64,000 nt of DNA from Brumicola pallidula DSM 14239 = ACAM 615 (lineage in GTDB: Bacteria > Pseudomonadota > Gammaproteobacteria > Enterobacterales > Alteromonadaceae): NCBI RefSeq assembly GCF_000428905.1, contig NZ_AUAV01000008.1:202235-266234 (forward strand), in the 5' to 3' direction. Position 1 is the stretch's first letter, and each line of letters starts with the position of its first letter. The position numbers and the translations under genes were made by a program. Under the pieces are notes generated by a model. The model saw only the letters and a list, made by a program, of their open reading frames with translations, made no database searches and had not been told where the DNA came from. Below are positions 31,239 through 39,141 of this stretch, piece after piece.

Positions 31239-31865
31239 TTACAATGGATCCAATGTCAACAGCACTCTTCTTTGTCTCAATGAACTGGGTGGAGAACGAT
31301 GTATTGCCCCTTTACCGTCATTTTTTGGCCAAGCGTCCCCTTTCAGCAATAGAACATCGCCTTGTTTTGCGCTCAGTATTGTAAGCTCATCTACCTCTTG
31401 GGAGGGCATTTTTGATCGATTTAAAGATACAAGGTCATCATCAGCATTTGGCAACCACTGAGTACCTTTACCCATATAAGTGCAAATGAGTCGGCCGCTA
31501 ATTTTATCTGTATGAAATTTGGGGCACATTGCATGGTCGAGGGTTGTTAATCTTAAGCCCACAGACTTGCAATCAAATATGCAGCACATCATATCTGACA
31601 ATAAGTGCACGTCTTCTAGGAAGGCATGTTTGTATTGTGAGTCAGGTAATAGATTATTAAGTATAGAAAAGACTTCTTCAGGAGACATTGCCCGGACTAT
31701 TTTTATTTGATGTTCAGCGAGTAATGTCGCGTACTCATGTACAGGATGAGAAAGCTTGCGTTGCCATCCGCACACATTAATATGCTCACTAAAGAAATGG
31801 GTAAAGATATCATGGTGATACGACATGTAAGTGGTTGAATTTAGTTCGAGTTGAGCGGAAATCAT
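31239..31865 (-). CDS. DUF1826 protein of the zinc-starvation locus
   Basis: 208 residues. The region around [26 protein letters not shown] and [22 protein letters not shown] fits the DUF1826 family, which has conserved His/Asp/Cys residues and is often found next to COG0523 GTPases under Zur control. The biochemical role is unknown. Its ATG overlaps the GTPase stop (ATGA), so both are co-translated. Confidence 0.8.
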   Translation of the reverse strand: MISAQLELNSTTYMSYHHDIFTHFFSEHINVCGWQRKLSHPVHEYATLLAEHQIKIVRAMSPEEVFSILNNLLPDSQYKHAFLEDVHLLSDMMCCIFDCKSVGLRLTTLDHAMCPKFHTDKISGRLICTYMGKGTQWLPNADDDLVSLNRSKMPSQEVDELTILSAKQGDVLLLKGDAWPKNDGKGAIHRSPPSSLRQRRVLLTLDPL

Positions 31866-33106
31866 CCTTTAATCTCCCGCCCGTCTATTTCCCATATTGG
31901 AAATGGGTCTGGCAAATCCCGCCAAACCTTTTGACCTTCCAACATTTCTGCTTGGGTCAATAAACATTCATCAAGCGCTTTTTGGATTTGCGATTGGTCC
32001 AAACCTTGACCAATAAAAACCAGTTCTTGGCGCATATCACCGAAGGGTTCCTCCCATTGTGAACGGATTGCTTCAAACGAGGGTGTATCCTCCGGCCAAT
32101 CTGATTTGGGTATTGCTTTCCAAAAAAGCCCGGCAGCACCATATCTAGCCATACCGCCGGCTTGACTCCATTGTCCTGCAATCATTGGTCTGCTAGCTAG
32201 CCAAAAGAAGCCCTTGGAGCGAATAAGCTTACCTGTCGGCCATTCTTGATGTAGGAACTCAAAAAATTTATTAGGATGAAAGGGGCGCCTAGCTCGGTAT
32301 ACAAAGCTACTGATGCCAAACTCTTCAGTTTCTGGTATGTGTTCGCCGCGTAGTTCTTTTAACCACCCAGGGGACTGTTGTGCCTTCTCATAGCTAAATA
32401 ACTGTGTGTTCAATACTTCGTCTAAGGCGATATTTCCATTTGAAATTGGGACAATTTTCGCATCAGGGTTGAGTGAGAATAAAGTTGCCTTTACCTCGTT
32501 CAATTGCTGAGTGGAGATCAGATCAGTTTTACTGATCAAAATGACGTTACAAAACTCGATTTGGTCAATAAGCAGGTCGGCGACACTGCGTTCATCGTCC
32601 TCGCCTAGAGATTCTTGAGTGTCGCAAAGATCTTTGGCTTCTTGAAAGTCGCTTAAAAAATTTGCGCCGTCTACCACAGTAACAAGCGTATCGAGCCTAG
32701 CCACCTTTGCCAAATTGTTACCGTCTTCATCTTCAAACGTGAATGTTTCGGCCACGGGCAGGGGTTCAGAGATACCAGTAGATTCTATCAACAAATAATC
32801 AAATCGGTTTTGTGCGGCTAGATCATTGATTTCTAATAATAGGTCTTCTCTGAGAGTGCAACAAATGCACCCATTACTCATCTCGATGAGCTTTTCATCT
32901 GTGTGCCTAAGGCTTACTTCATTGTTGATGTGAGCAGCATCTATATTAACCTCGCTCATATCATTTACGATCACCGCAACGCGGATATCTTGCCGATTAT
33001 TGAGTATGGCGTTAAGCACCGTAGTTTTGCCTGCGCCTAGATATCCTGACAGCAAGGTTACCGGTAAGCGATTGTCATCGATAGATGTGTGCATAGTTTC
33101 GTTCAT
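31862..33106 (-). CDS. COG0523 (CobW/ZigA-type) metal-chaperone GTPase
   Basis: 414 residues from the ATG at 33106 with GGAA upstream; the frame is open to 33157. Walker A is GYLGAGKTT, the metal-binding CxCC is in [12 protein letters not shown], the Walker B/switch part is [11 protein letters not shown] and a SKTD base motif follows. A CobW C-terminal domain ends the protein. Under zinc shortage this family delivers zinc to client enzymes. Operon order MerC-like, GTPase, DUF1826, transcribed away from the Zur-box-like site at 33568. Confidence 0.9.
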   Translation of the reverse strand: MNETMHTSIDDNRLPVTLLSGYLGAGKTTVLNAILNNRQDIRVAVIVNDMSEVNIDAAHINNEVSLRHTDEKLIEMSNGCICCTLREDLLLEINDLAAQNRFDYLLIESTGISEPLPVAETFTFEDEDGNNLAKVARLDTLVTVVDGANFLSDFQEAKDLCDTQESLGEDDERSVADLLIDQIEFCNVILISKTDLISTQQLNEVKATLFSLNPDAKIVPISNGNIALDEVLNTQLFSYEKAQQSPGWLKELRGEHIPETEEFGISSFVYRARRPFHPNKFFEFLHQEWPTGKLIRSKGFFWLASRPMIAGQWSQAGGMARYGAAGLFWKAIPKSDWPEDTPSFEAIRSQWEEPFGDMRQELVFIGQGLDQSQIQKALDECLLTQAEMLEGQKVWRDLPDPFPIWEIDGREIKG

Positions 33107-33178
33107 ATATGTTCCAGTTGATAAAATTCGTTGCGAATTAGGCCCAATTAGGCCCAAATAGGTCAGTAGTCCATTCGT

Positions 33179-33538
33179 CTAGGCAGTGCTTTCACGCTTT
33201 ACTAGGTTTAGACTAAGAAAATGCGCTGCGATAAGGCAAGTCGAACCTAGCATTGTCAGCCAAACTTCATTCACACCATGGTGAAATTGTGCAGCAATGA
33301 TTGTGATAAAACCGGCACTAGCCAGTATGAGTAGCCATTGATTTCGCGTAGCCAGCCAACGCTTCGGTACACTGCTTAGCGCAATTATAAGCACCGGAAG
33401 TAACAGCAGTTTATGTATCCATTCTGCTTCTAAGGCGCCTAAAAAAACATTTGTTCCCATAATCAAAATGAGTAGTGGCGTTAGCAAACAATGACAAAGG
33501 CACAAGGAAGAGAAAAAAATACCGAGTTTGTCTTTCAT
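33179..33538 (-). CDS. MerC-domain small membrane protein
   Basis: 119 residues from the ATG at 33538. Four hydrophobic helices; the first carries the Cys pair SLCLCHCLLTPLL typical of MerC-like proteins. An upstream ATG at 33586 would place the start inside the Zur-box palindrome, so I prefer 33538. Its position in a Zur-controlled operon suggests a role in zinc handling rather than mercury; no merA or merR is present. Confidence 0.8.
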   Translation of the reverse strand: MKDKLGIFFSSLCLCHCLLTPLLILIMGTNVFLGALEAEWIHKLLLLPVLIIALSSVPKRWLATRNQWLLILASAGFITIIAAQFHHGVNEVWLTMLGSTCLIAAHFLSLNLVKRESTA

Positions 33539-33567
33539 AAATAAGCGTATTCTTATGTTGATTGAAT

Positions 33568-33588
33568 TAATGTTATAATATAACATTA
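33568..33588. promoter_or_regulatory. zur box: Zur box between divergent operons
   Basis: A perfect 21-bp palindrome TAATGTTATAATATAACATTA (split here as TAATGTTATA, A, TATAACATTA) matches the Zur-site core ATGTTAT-N3-ATAACAT of gammaproteobacteria. It lies between the MerC-GTPase-DUF1826 operon (minus) and the DUF2796-PhoX genes (plus). Confidence 0.85.
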
Positions 33589-33679
33589 CGTTTAAAAGTA
33601 ATGCAACACAAGATTATTCAAAACACAAAGTCCTTGATGCTTTTAGAAAAGGCCCACTATAGGGATAAAGAAGGATGAC

Positions 33680-34225
33680 ATGAGTAAGAAAATAATTAAG
33701 CGATTAACTGGCGCTTTAATGGTGACAGTTATAGTGTTTCACGCCAGTATTTTAAACGCGGGGCCACATGTGCATGGTGAGGCAGAGCTTACCATCGCTA
33801 TGGAAAATACAAGCTTACAAATACAACTACTTGCCCCAGCTGCCGATATTGTCGGATTTGAACATCAAGCTAAGACACCTCAAGAGCTCAAAAGCATGGC
33901 TGGTGCAAAAAAAGCGTTATCACAGGTAGCGCAATTGTTTGTCATAACAGGTGCGCGGTGTGAGTTATCCGAAGTAACCATTGATATGAAAGACTTGGTG
34001 GATGCAAAGCGTGACACTCATGCACATCATCATGATCATCTACTCAACAATATTACGGCTAATTATGAATATAAATGCTACAGCTTAGATGAATTATCGA
34101 CAATAGAAGTAAACGCTTTTGATTTGTTTCCTGCCTTATTGCGAATTAATAGCATGTGGATTACCGAGCGTTCTCAAGGCAGTCAAGTATTGTCAAAAAC
34201 GACTAGGCAAATACGCATCGACTAA
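33680..34225 (+). CDS. DUF2796 periplasmic zinc-binding protein (ZrgA-like)
   Basis: 181 residues with AAGGA before the ATG. A signal peptide (to about residue 27, ending NAG) is followed by PHVHGEAELTIAMEN and a His cluster HAHHHDHLL (about residues 115-123), both likely metal ligands. In Vibrio cholerae a DUF2796 protein belongs to the Zur-regulated zrg zinc-uptake operon with an ABC transporter. The same parts occur here within 5 kb. Confidence 0.8.
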   Translation: MSKKIIKRLTGALMVTVIVFHASILNAGPHVHGEAELTIAMENTSLQIQLLAPAADIVGFEHQAKTPQELKSMAGAKKALSQVAQLFVITGARCELSEVTIDMKDLVDAKRDTHAHHHDHLLNNITANYEYKCYSLDELSTIEVNAFDLFPALLRINSMWITERSQGSQVLSKTTRQIRID

Positions 34226-34304
34226 ATAAACTAAGTAAATTAGTACCGGTGGAATAAAAGAATATGCATAGCTTAACGAGCGAATTAATTATACGGAGAC
34301 GGAA

Positions 34305-35681
34305 ATGGTATCAAGAAGATCGTTTAATAAAGGTTTAGTGGCTTTAGCTCTGACTGGGCTTTCACGGCATATCTTTGCTGGAGAATCAGGTTTTACTAGC
34401 CAACTTCTTTCAAAAAATCTAGCTTACGGCGAATTAGTCAGTGACCCAAACGGTATACTTGATTTACCAAAAGGCTTTTCATATGAGGTTATATCAGCCT
34501 TTGGAGAAACGATGTCAGACGGTCTTAAAGTACCTGACCGTGCCGACGGGATGGGCTGCTTCCCCTTAGATAACGACAAAGTGGTGCTAGTGCGTAACCA
34601 TGAACTGTCGCCATCAAACCTCGTATTAGATAATGTAGCTAATGCAAATAATATTGCGCTCGACCTTGCGTACGATATTAATTCCCAACAGCAGGCTTTA
34701 CCTGGCGGCACTAGTAATCTCATTTACAACCTAAAAACAAAACGCTTAGAGCGTCAGTTTATGTCGCTTATTGGTACGATCAGAAACTGCTCAGGTGGCA
34801 TTACGCCATGGAATAGCTGGTTAACGTGTGAAGAGTCTGTGTTAAAGGCTTCTGATGAAATTGGACAGGATCACGGCTATGTGTTCGAAGTCCCTGCAAA
34901 TGCCAGTTCCTTAATAAAAGCAGCGCCTATTGTAGACATGGGTCGCTTCAATCACGAAGCAGCAAGTGTTGATCCTAACACTAACATCGTCTACCTAACG
35001 GAGGATCGTAATGACAGCTTGTTTTATCGATTTATCCCAAAAACACCCAAAAATTTACTTGCCGGGGGCCGTTTGCAGGCCCTGGTGGTAATACAAAATG
35101 ACAAATTTGATACTCGTAATTGGGATTCCGTGGCTATGCAAATGGACAAAAGCTATGCTGTTAAATGGATTGACTTAACTAACGTACAAAGCCCTGAAGA
35201 TGATTTACGACAGCAAGGTTATGCAAAAGGCGCGGCTTTGTTTGCAAGAGGAGAGGGCATACATTGGGCCACGGATGAACTGTATTTTTGTTGTACAAAT
35301 GGCGGCGAAAAACAACTTGGTCAAATTATGAAATATATTCCCTCTAAATTCGAAGGTAAGCCTGAGGAAGCAAATCACCCCGGTCAGCTAAGTCTGTTTG
35401 TTGAAAGCCCTGATAAGCTTACCTTCAACTATGGGGACAACATATGTGTAGCGCCAAATAATCATTTGATCGTATGTGAGGATCAATATTCTGATAGGGT
35501 CAACAACAAATTAAAGGGCATTACACCCGATGGCGGTATTTATGACTTTGCCCGGGTACGTTGGCAAACAGAACCCGCTGGCGCGTGCTTCTCGCCTGAT
35601 GGCAGCGTGCTATTTGTTAATCTGTATTCGCCTACTCGAACGCTTTCTATCACAGGACCTTGGCAGAATTTTCGTACTTGA
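34305..35681 (+). CDS. PhoX-family (DUF839) phosphatase-like protein with Tat signal
   Basis: 458 residues with GGAGA upstream. The twin-arginine signal is SRRSFNKGLVALAL. The PhoX beta-propeller pattern is visible: DRADGMGCFPL, VRNHELSP, GGTSNLIYN, RNCSGGITPWNSWLTCEES, GRFNHEAASVDP, YLTEDRNDSLFYRFIP, CFSPDGSVLFVNLYSP. PhoX enzymes use iron and calcium instead of zinc, so a copy next to a Zur box would make sense as a zinc-sparing replacement for PhoA-type phosphatase. Activity is not certain from sequence. Confidence 0.85.
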   Translation: MVSRRSFNKGLVALALTGLSRHIFAGESGFTSQLLSKNLAYGELVSDPNGILDLPKGFSYEVISAFGETMSDGLKVPDRADGMGCFPLDNDKVVLVRNHELSPSNLVLDNVANANNIALDLAYDINSQQQALPGGTSNLIYNLKTKRLERQFMSLIGTIRNCSGGITPWNSWLTCEESVLKASDEIGQDHGYVFEVPANASSLIKAAPIVDMGRFNHEAASVDPNTNIVYLTEDRNDSLFYRFIPKTPKNLLAGGRLQALVVIQNDKFDTRNWDSVAMQMDKSYAVKWIDLTNVQSPEDDLRQQGYAKGAALFARGEGIHWATDELYFCCTNGGEKQLGQIMKYIPSKFEGKPEEANHPGQLSLFVESPDKLTFNYGDNICVAPNNHLIVCEDQYSDRVNNKLKGITPDGGIYDFARVRWQTEPAGACFSPDGSVLFVNLYSPTRTLSITGPWQNFRT

Positions 35682-35696
35682 GGGGCTTAGTTCGCT

Positions 35697-36353
35697 TTAA
35701 TATGCATGTTGTCCAAAATCATCAGCTTGGCCTGTAAACTGTTCGATGCTGATTAAATCAAACTGATACGCTGATGTCCCTAATACATCTTCGTACAAAC
35801 TTTGTTTTAACACCCCGATAACCGTATAGGCAATGTTAATATCGGGTATTTTCATTGGGCTGTTGACCCGTACAAAAATCATCTGATTGGGCGGCGGAGG
35901 GGGATAGTGAATGCATGCGCCAAAATAAGGTACTAAAAAAAAACTGGTCAACAGTTGTTCACTGCCAAGTTCAAGCGGTACTATGAATCCTGATACAGCA
36001 CTTTGCTTCCCTAGCAAAGCTTCTACGACATTTGTTGAAAACATCGCGTCGCGATATGTTTCGTCGGTGCTAGCATTTATTGACAGTAAAATTTGTTCTG
36101 CGAAGTTCATTGCTATCGGTTGTTGGTACTTCTCTATTATTTGTCGTTCTGTAACTGGCATTAGTTGTTCCCACGAAAGGTGAGTTGCGTCTTGTTGCTT
36201 ATATTTAACAAGTAACGATTCATTAGAAGTCACATACACATAGTTAAAAGAAGGTATTATAGCCGACAGTTTATCTGCTAGGGGCACTCTGAAATGCCAA
36301 GTAAGCAAGGCTACAGACCACGTTAGGCAACAAGCGATGGTGAATTTGTTCAT
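35697..36353 (-). CDS. DUF3299 exported protein (second copy)
   Basis: 218 residues from the ATG at 36353, which starts a signal-like hydrophobic segment (FTIACCLTWSVALLTWHF); the frame is open from a TTG at 36413. The DUF3299 core is GFIVPLELGSEQLLTSFFLVPYFGACIHYPPPPPNQMI, with a conserved Cys-His. It is a paralogue of the neighbouring gene and is transcribed after it, 80 bases on. Function unknown; DUF3299 proteins travel with zinc ABC systems. Confidence 0.75.
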   Translation of the reverse strand: MNKFTIACCLTWSVALLTWHFRVPLADKLSAIIPSFNYVYVTSNESLLVKYKQQDATHLSWEQLMPVTERQIIEKYQQPIAMNFAEQILLSINASTDETYRDAMFSTNVVEALLGKQSAVSGFIVPLELGSEQLLTSFFLVPYFGACIHYPPPPPNQMIFVRVNSPMKIPDINIAYTVIGVLKQSLYEDVLGTSAYQFDLISIEQFTGQADDFGQHAY

Positions 36354-36433
36354 TTTTATAAGCACGTTATTACAATACCAATAAAGAACATTGAACTCTT
36401 TGCTTGTGCTCAACTATGTGTAGAAGTGATTTT

Positions 36434-36943
36434 CTAACCTTCATAAGGACTTATGCCTTCGAGTCGCAAACTATAAGCTGCCTTACCTAATAAGTTGTCT
36501 ATTGTTTCAATTTTAATTTGTCCTTCAAACCAAAATGCGTCTTGCAAACTATTTAAGCGTATTTTTTTATCTGTTTTGACATGAAGTATTTGATTAGGTG
36601 GGGGCGGCGGCAAGTGCATACATGCACCAAAATAAGGAACAATAAAGAATTCACTAATGTTCTGTTTTTCATCAGACACCAAAGGCACAATAAATCCTGG
36701 AATACGAATACGCTTATTATTAAAATCTTCGATTATACGAGTCGAGTCGAGTGCCTGAAGGTATCTGGCTGAGCGTGGATCGTTGTTATCACCTGTAAGC
36801 AGCATGTCTAAAGAATCAAGGCGTGAGCCCTCGTCTATTTCATCTAAAAACGCGGGGGGGGTTAACAATGCCTTAGAGCAAAATAAGGCAGCAAAAATAA
36901 TCACTAGCATTGTTGCGCGTAAAAAATAAGAAACTTGTATCAT
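36434..36943 (-). CDS. DUF3299 exported protein (first copy)
   Basis: 169 residues. An N-terminal signal or membrane segment (LRATMLVIIFAALFCSKALL) is followed by the core PGFIVPLVSDEKQNISEFFIVPYFGACMHLPPPPPNQIL. The Cys and His in FGACMH and the Pro run are shared with the second copy. It starts 36 bases from the Zur-box-like site at 36979, opposite the ABC transporter genes. Confidence 0.8.
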   Translation of the reverse strand: MIQVSYFLRATMLVIIFAALFCSKALLTPPAFLDEIDEGSRLDSLDMLLTGDNNDPRSARYLQALDSTRIIEDFNNKRIRIPGFIVPLVSDEKQNISEFFIVPYFGACMHLPPPPPNQILHVKTDKKIRLNSLQDAFWFEGQIKIETIDNLLGKAAYSLRLEGISPYEG

Positions 36944-36978
36944 ATGTATATTTATAGTCTATCTAGCAATACCTTTAA

Positions 36979-36999
36979 ACATGTTATAACATAACATAA
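36979..36999. promoter_or_regulatory. zur box: Second Zur box, between the DUF3299 and ABC operons
   Basis: The core ATGTTAT-AAC-ATAACAT (36981-36997) has the same 7-3-7 layout as the site at 33570-33586. It lies between divergent starts at 36943 and 37029, where it can control both. Confidence 0.8.
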
Positions 37000-37028
37000 A
37001 TTGAATGTGAAAAGATATCCCTTCGTTT

Positions 37029-37751
37029 ATGAATTTAACAAGCGACACAAATAAGGATCAGCAAAACGAACTTGCAATTAAAGTAGAAAACATGAGTTAT
37101 AAGTATGATAAAACTCGGATTAAACCCGACTTATTTATTGCTGATTGGCAAGTTTATGCAGGGCAGCATGTTTTTTTAAAAGGTGAGTCGGGCTCAGGTA
37201 AAACCACACTTCTGAATCTACTAGCGGGTGTACTAGTGCCTGACAGCCGTGAAATTACCTTGCTTGGAGAACCATTTTCGCAGTTAAGTCCACAAAAAAT
37301 AGATGCCTTCAGAGCTAAGCATATCGGAGTTGTATACCAACAGTTTAATCTTATTCCTTTTGTTTCAGTACTTAAAAACGTGCAGCTTGCCGCTCATTTT
37401 GGAGGCACTTGTGCTGACCAAGTGGAGCAAACACTTGCTGACTTGCTGCCTAAACTCGCTTTGTCAACCGACTGTCTTGGGCAAGCGGCGGGTCAATTAA
37501 GTGTGGGTCAGCAACAGCGAGTGGCGATCGCCAGAGCATTGATTAATCACCCCGATATACTCTTAGTTGACGAGCCAACTTCTGCCTTAGATTCCGCAGC
37601 CCGTGACGCGTTTATGCAGGTGTTACTGGTCTTATGTAATAAATTTAACACAACACTATTGTTCGTAAGCCACGATCCGCATTTACAGGCGTTTTTTACA
37701 GATAGGGTAAATATCGCCGAATTAAATATCGCACAAGGAGACGTAATATGA
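37029..37751 (+). CDS. ABC transporter ATP-binding protein (MacB/LolD type)
   Basis: 240 residues. Walker A GESGSGKTT, Q-loop YQQFNLIPF, signature LSVGQQQR, Walker B ILLVDEPTSALD and a His switch (FVSHD). It pairs with the FtsX/MacB-type permease that overlaps it by ATGA. With DUF2796 and DUF3299 it resembles the zrg zinc system of Vibrio; the direction of transport is not settled by sequence. No clear ribosome site precedes the ATG. Confidence 0.88.
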   Translation: MNLTSDTNKDQQNELAIKVENMSYKYDKTRIKPDLFIADWQVYAGQHVFLKGESGSGKTTLLNLLAGVLVPDSREITLLGEPFSQLSPQKIDAFRAKHIGVVYQQFNLIPFVSVLKNVQLAAHFGGTCADQVEQTLADLLPKLALSTDCLGQAAGQLSVGQQQRVAIARALINHPDILLVDEPTSALDSAARDAFMQVLLVLCNKFNTTLLFVSHDPHLQAFFTDRVNIAELNIAQGDVI

Positions 37752-38998
37752 TGCTTTCCTTTGCTTGGGACAGTATTAAAAATAGACGAAAATCGGTTGT
37801 CTTGACGTTTATTTCCTTAGTAATAAGTATCAGTGTACTTATGAGCGTGGAGCACATAAGAGTGCAAGCAAAAGAGAGCTTTAATCGAACCGTTTCTGAT
37901 GTCGACTTAATTGTGGGTGCCCCTAGTGGACAGTTAAATCTTCTTTTATATTCTGTTTTTCGCATGGGAAGCCCAACAAGTAATATTAGTTGGCAAAGCT
38001 TTACAACCTTGAACGAGCTTGAACAAGTCAAGTGGGCCATTCCTATCTCGCTTGGTGATTCACATCGTGGATATCGAGTGTTAGGAACCTCTAGCGCGTA
38101 TTTCGAGCATTTTAAGTACGGTAATCAGCAACCACTAGTCCTCTCTTCAGGACACGCATTTACCACTACCTTCGAAACCGTCATTGGTGCTGACGTGGCA
38201 AAGCGCCTAAATTATGTTGTCGGTAGTAAAATAATAATCGCACACGGCATTGCTGCAGTGAGCTTTAAAAATCATGACCAAAGCCCGTTTGTGGTAAGTG
38301 GTATTTTGGCACCAACAGGCACACCGGTTGATAAAACCGTGCATGTCACCTTGGCAGGAATTGAGGCTATTCATTTGCCATCCGCGCAACTTAAGGCATT
38401 TATAAGCCAACAATCATCCACTGGAGCACTTAGGACGCTAACGCCCTCTTCGGTTTCTGCTGTAATGCTGGGCTTAGAATCCAAGATGAGTGTTTTTACA
38501 CTGCAGAGGAGCATCAATAATTACCAAACAGATCGTCTTATGGCTATTATGCCGGGTGTTGCTTTAGCCGAGCTGTGGCAGTTAATGAGTATGGTAGAAA
38601 ATATATTAATTATCATCAGTATTTTGATTTTAGTATCTTCGTTGATTGGACTCGCCGTAATGTTGTTGTCATCGATGCGAGAGCGGCGTAGAGAAATTGC
38701 TATTTTGAGAGTTATTGGAGCAAGCCCTAGGGTTTTGTTTTCACTAATTATGACCGAGGCTTTATTGTTGGTAGGGGCGTCCATAGTCATCTCCTTAGTT
38801 TTGCTCAATCTAAGCTTCTTCCTACTGGGTGGGTGGTTGGCAGCAAGTTACGGCTTGTTTATAGATGCGAACATATACACCCTTAACACTCTTATATTGT
38901 CTGTAGTGGTGTTAGCGTGTGCGGGACTAATTACCTTATTCCCTGCTATTGATGCATATAGAACCGCATTGCACAGCAGTTTGTCATCAACTATGTAA
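37748..38998 (+). CDS. ABC transporter permease (FtsX/MacB type)
   Basis: 416 residues. One membrane helix near residues 17-35, a large periplasmic domain (about 40-275), then three helices at the C-terminus around NILIIISILILVSSLIGLAVMLL, ALLLVGASIVISLVLLNLSFFLL and LILSVVVLACAGLITLFPA. The cytoplasmic coupling segment is SSMRERRREIAILRVIGASPR, standard for FtsX-type permeases. Translationally coupled to the ATPase. Confidence 0.88.
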   Translation: MMLSFAWDSIKNRRKSVVLTFISLVISISVLMSVEHIRVQAKESFNRTVSDVDLIVGAPSGQLNLLLYSVFRMGSPTSNISWQSFTTLNELEQVKWAIPISLGDSHRGYRVLGTSSAYFEHFKYGNQQPLVLSSGHAFTTTFETVIGADVAKRLNYVVGSKIIIAHGIAAVSFKNHDQSPFVVSGILAPTGTPVDKTVHVTLAGIEAIHLPSAQLKAFISQQSSTGALRTLTPSSVSAVMLGLESKMSVFTLQRSINNYQTDRLMAIMPGVALAELWQLMSMVENILIIISILILVSSLIGLAVMLLSSMRERRREIAILRVIGASPRVLFSLIMTEALLLVGASIVISLVLLNLSFFLLGGWLAASYGLFIDANIYTLNTLILSVVVLACAGLITLFPAIDAYRTALHSSLSSTM

Positions 38999-39075
38999 TG
39001 ACTACCTTGGAGAAAATCAGTCAGGCTGATGTCGATGTCGAAAAACTGCTACCATGGAACGTCGCTAAGCTCTAA
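38998..39075 (+). CDS. Possible 25-residue ORF coupled to the permease
   Basis: An ATG overlaps the permease stop (TAATG) and opens 25 codons ending in TAA. The middle reads VEKLLPWNVAKL, which faintly recalls the start of anti-sigma-factor zinc-finger proteins, but it is too short to assign. It could be a remnant. Confidence 0.25.
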   Translation: MTTLEKISQADVDVEKLLPWNVAKL

Positions 39076-39141
39076 GTAGTATTGCCGAACGCTTATAAAT
39101 AATCTAAAATAATACCGTGAAAATTTAAGAGAGTTAATTTA

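Noticed and set aside
31160..31384. 74-codon plus-strand frame after the groEL end copy
   Set aside because: Its second half is antisense to the DUF1826 gene and the first half has no ribosome site or motif.
33179..33538. Mercury-resistance operon
   Set aside because: Only a MerC-like membrane protein is present; no merA, merP, merT or merR, and the promoter has a Zur-type site.
33539..33586. Upstream start for the MerC-like gene
   Set aside because: It would put the first codons in the Zur-box palindrome and add a non-family N-terminus; the ATG at 33538 fits the family.
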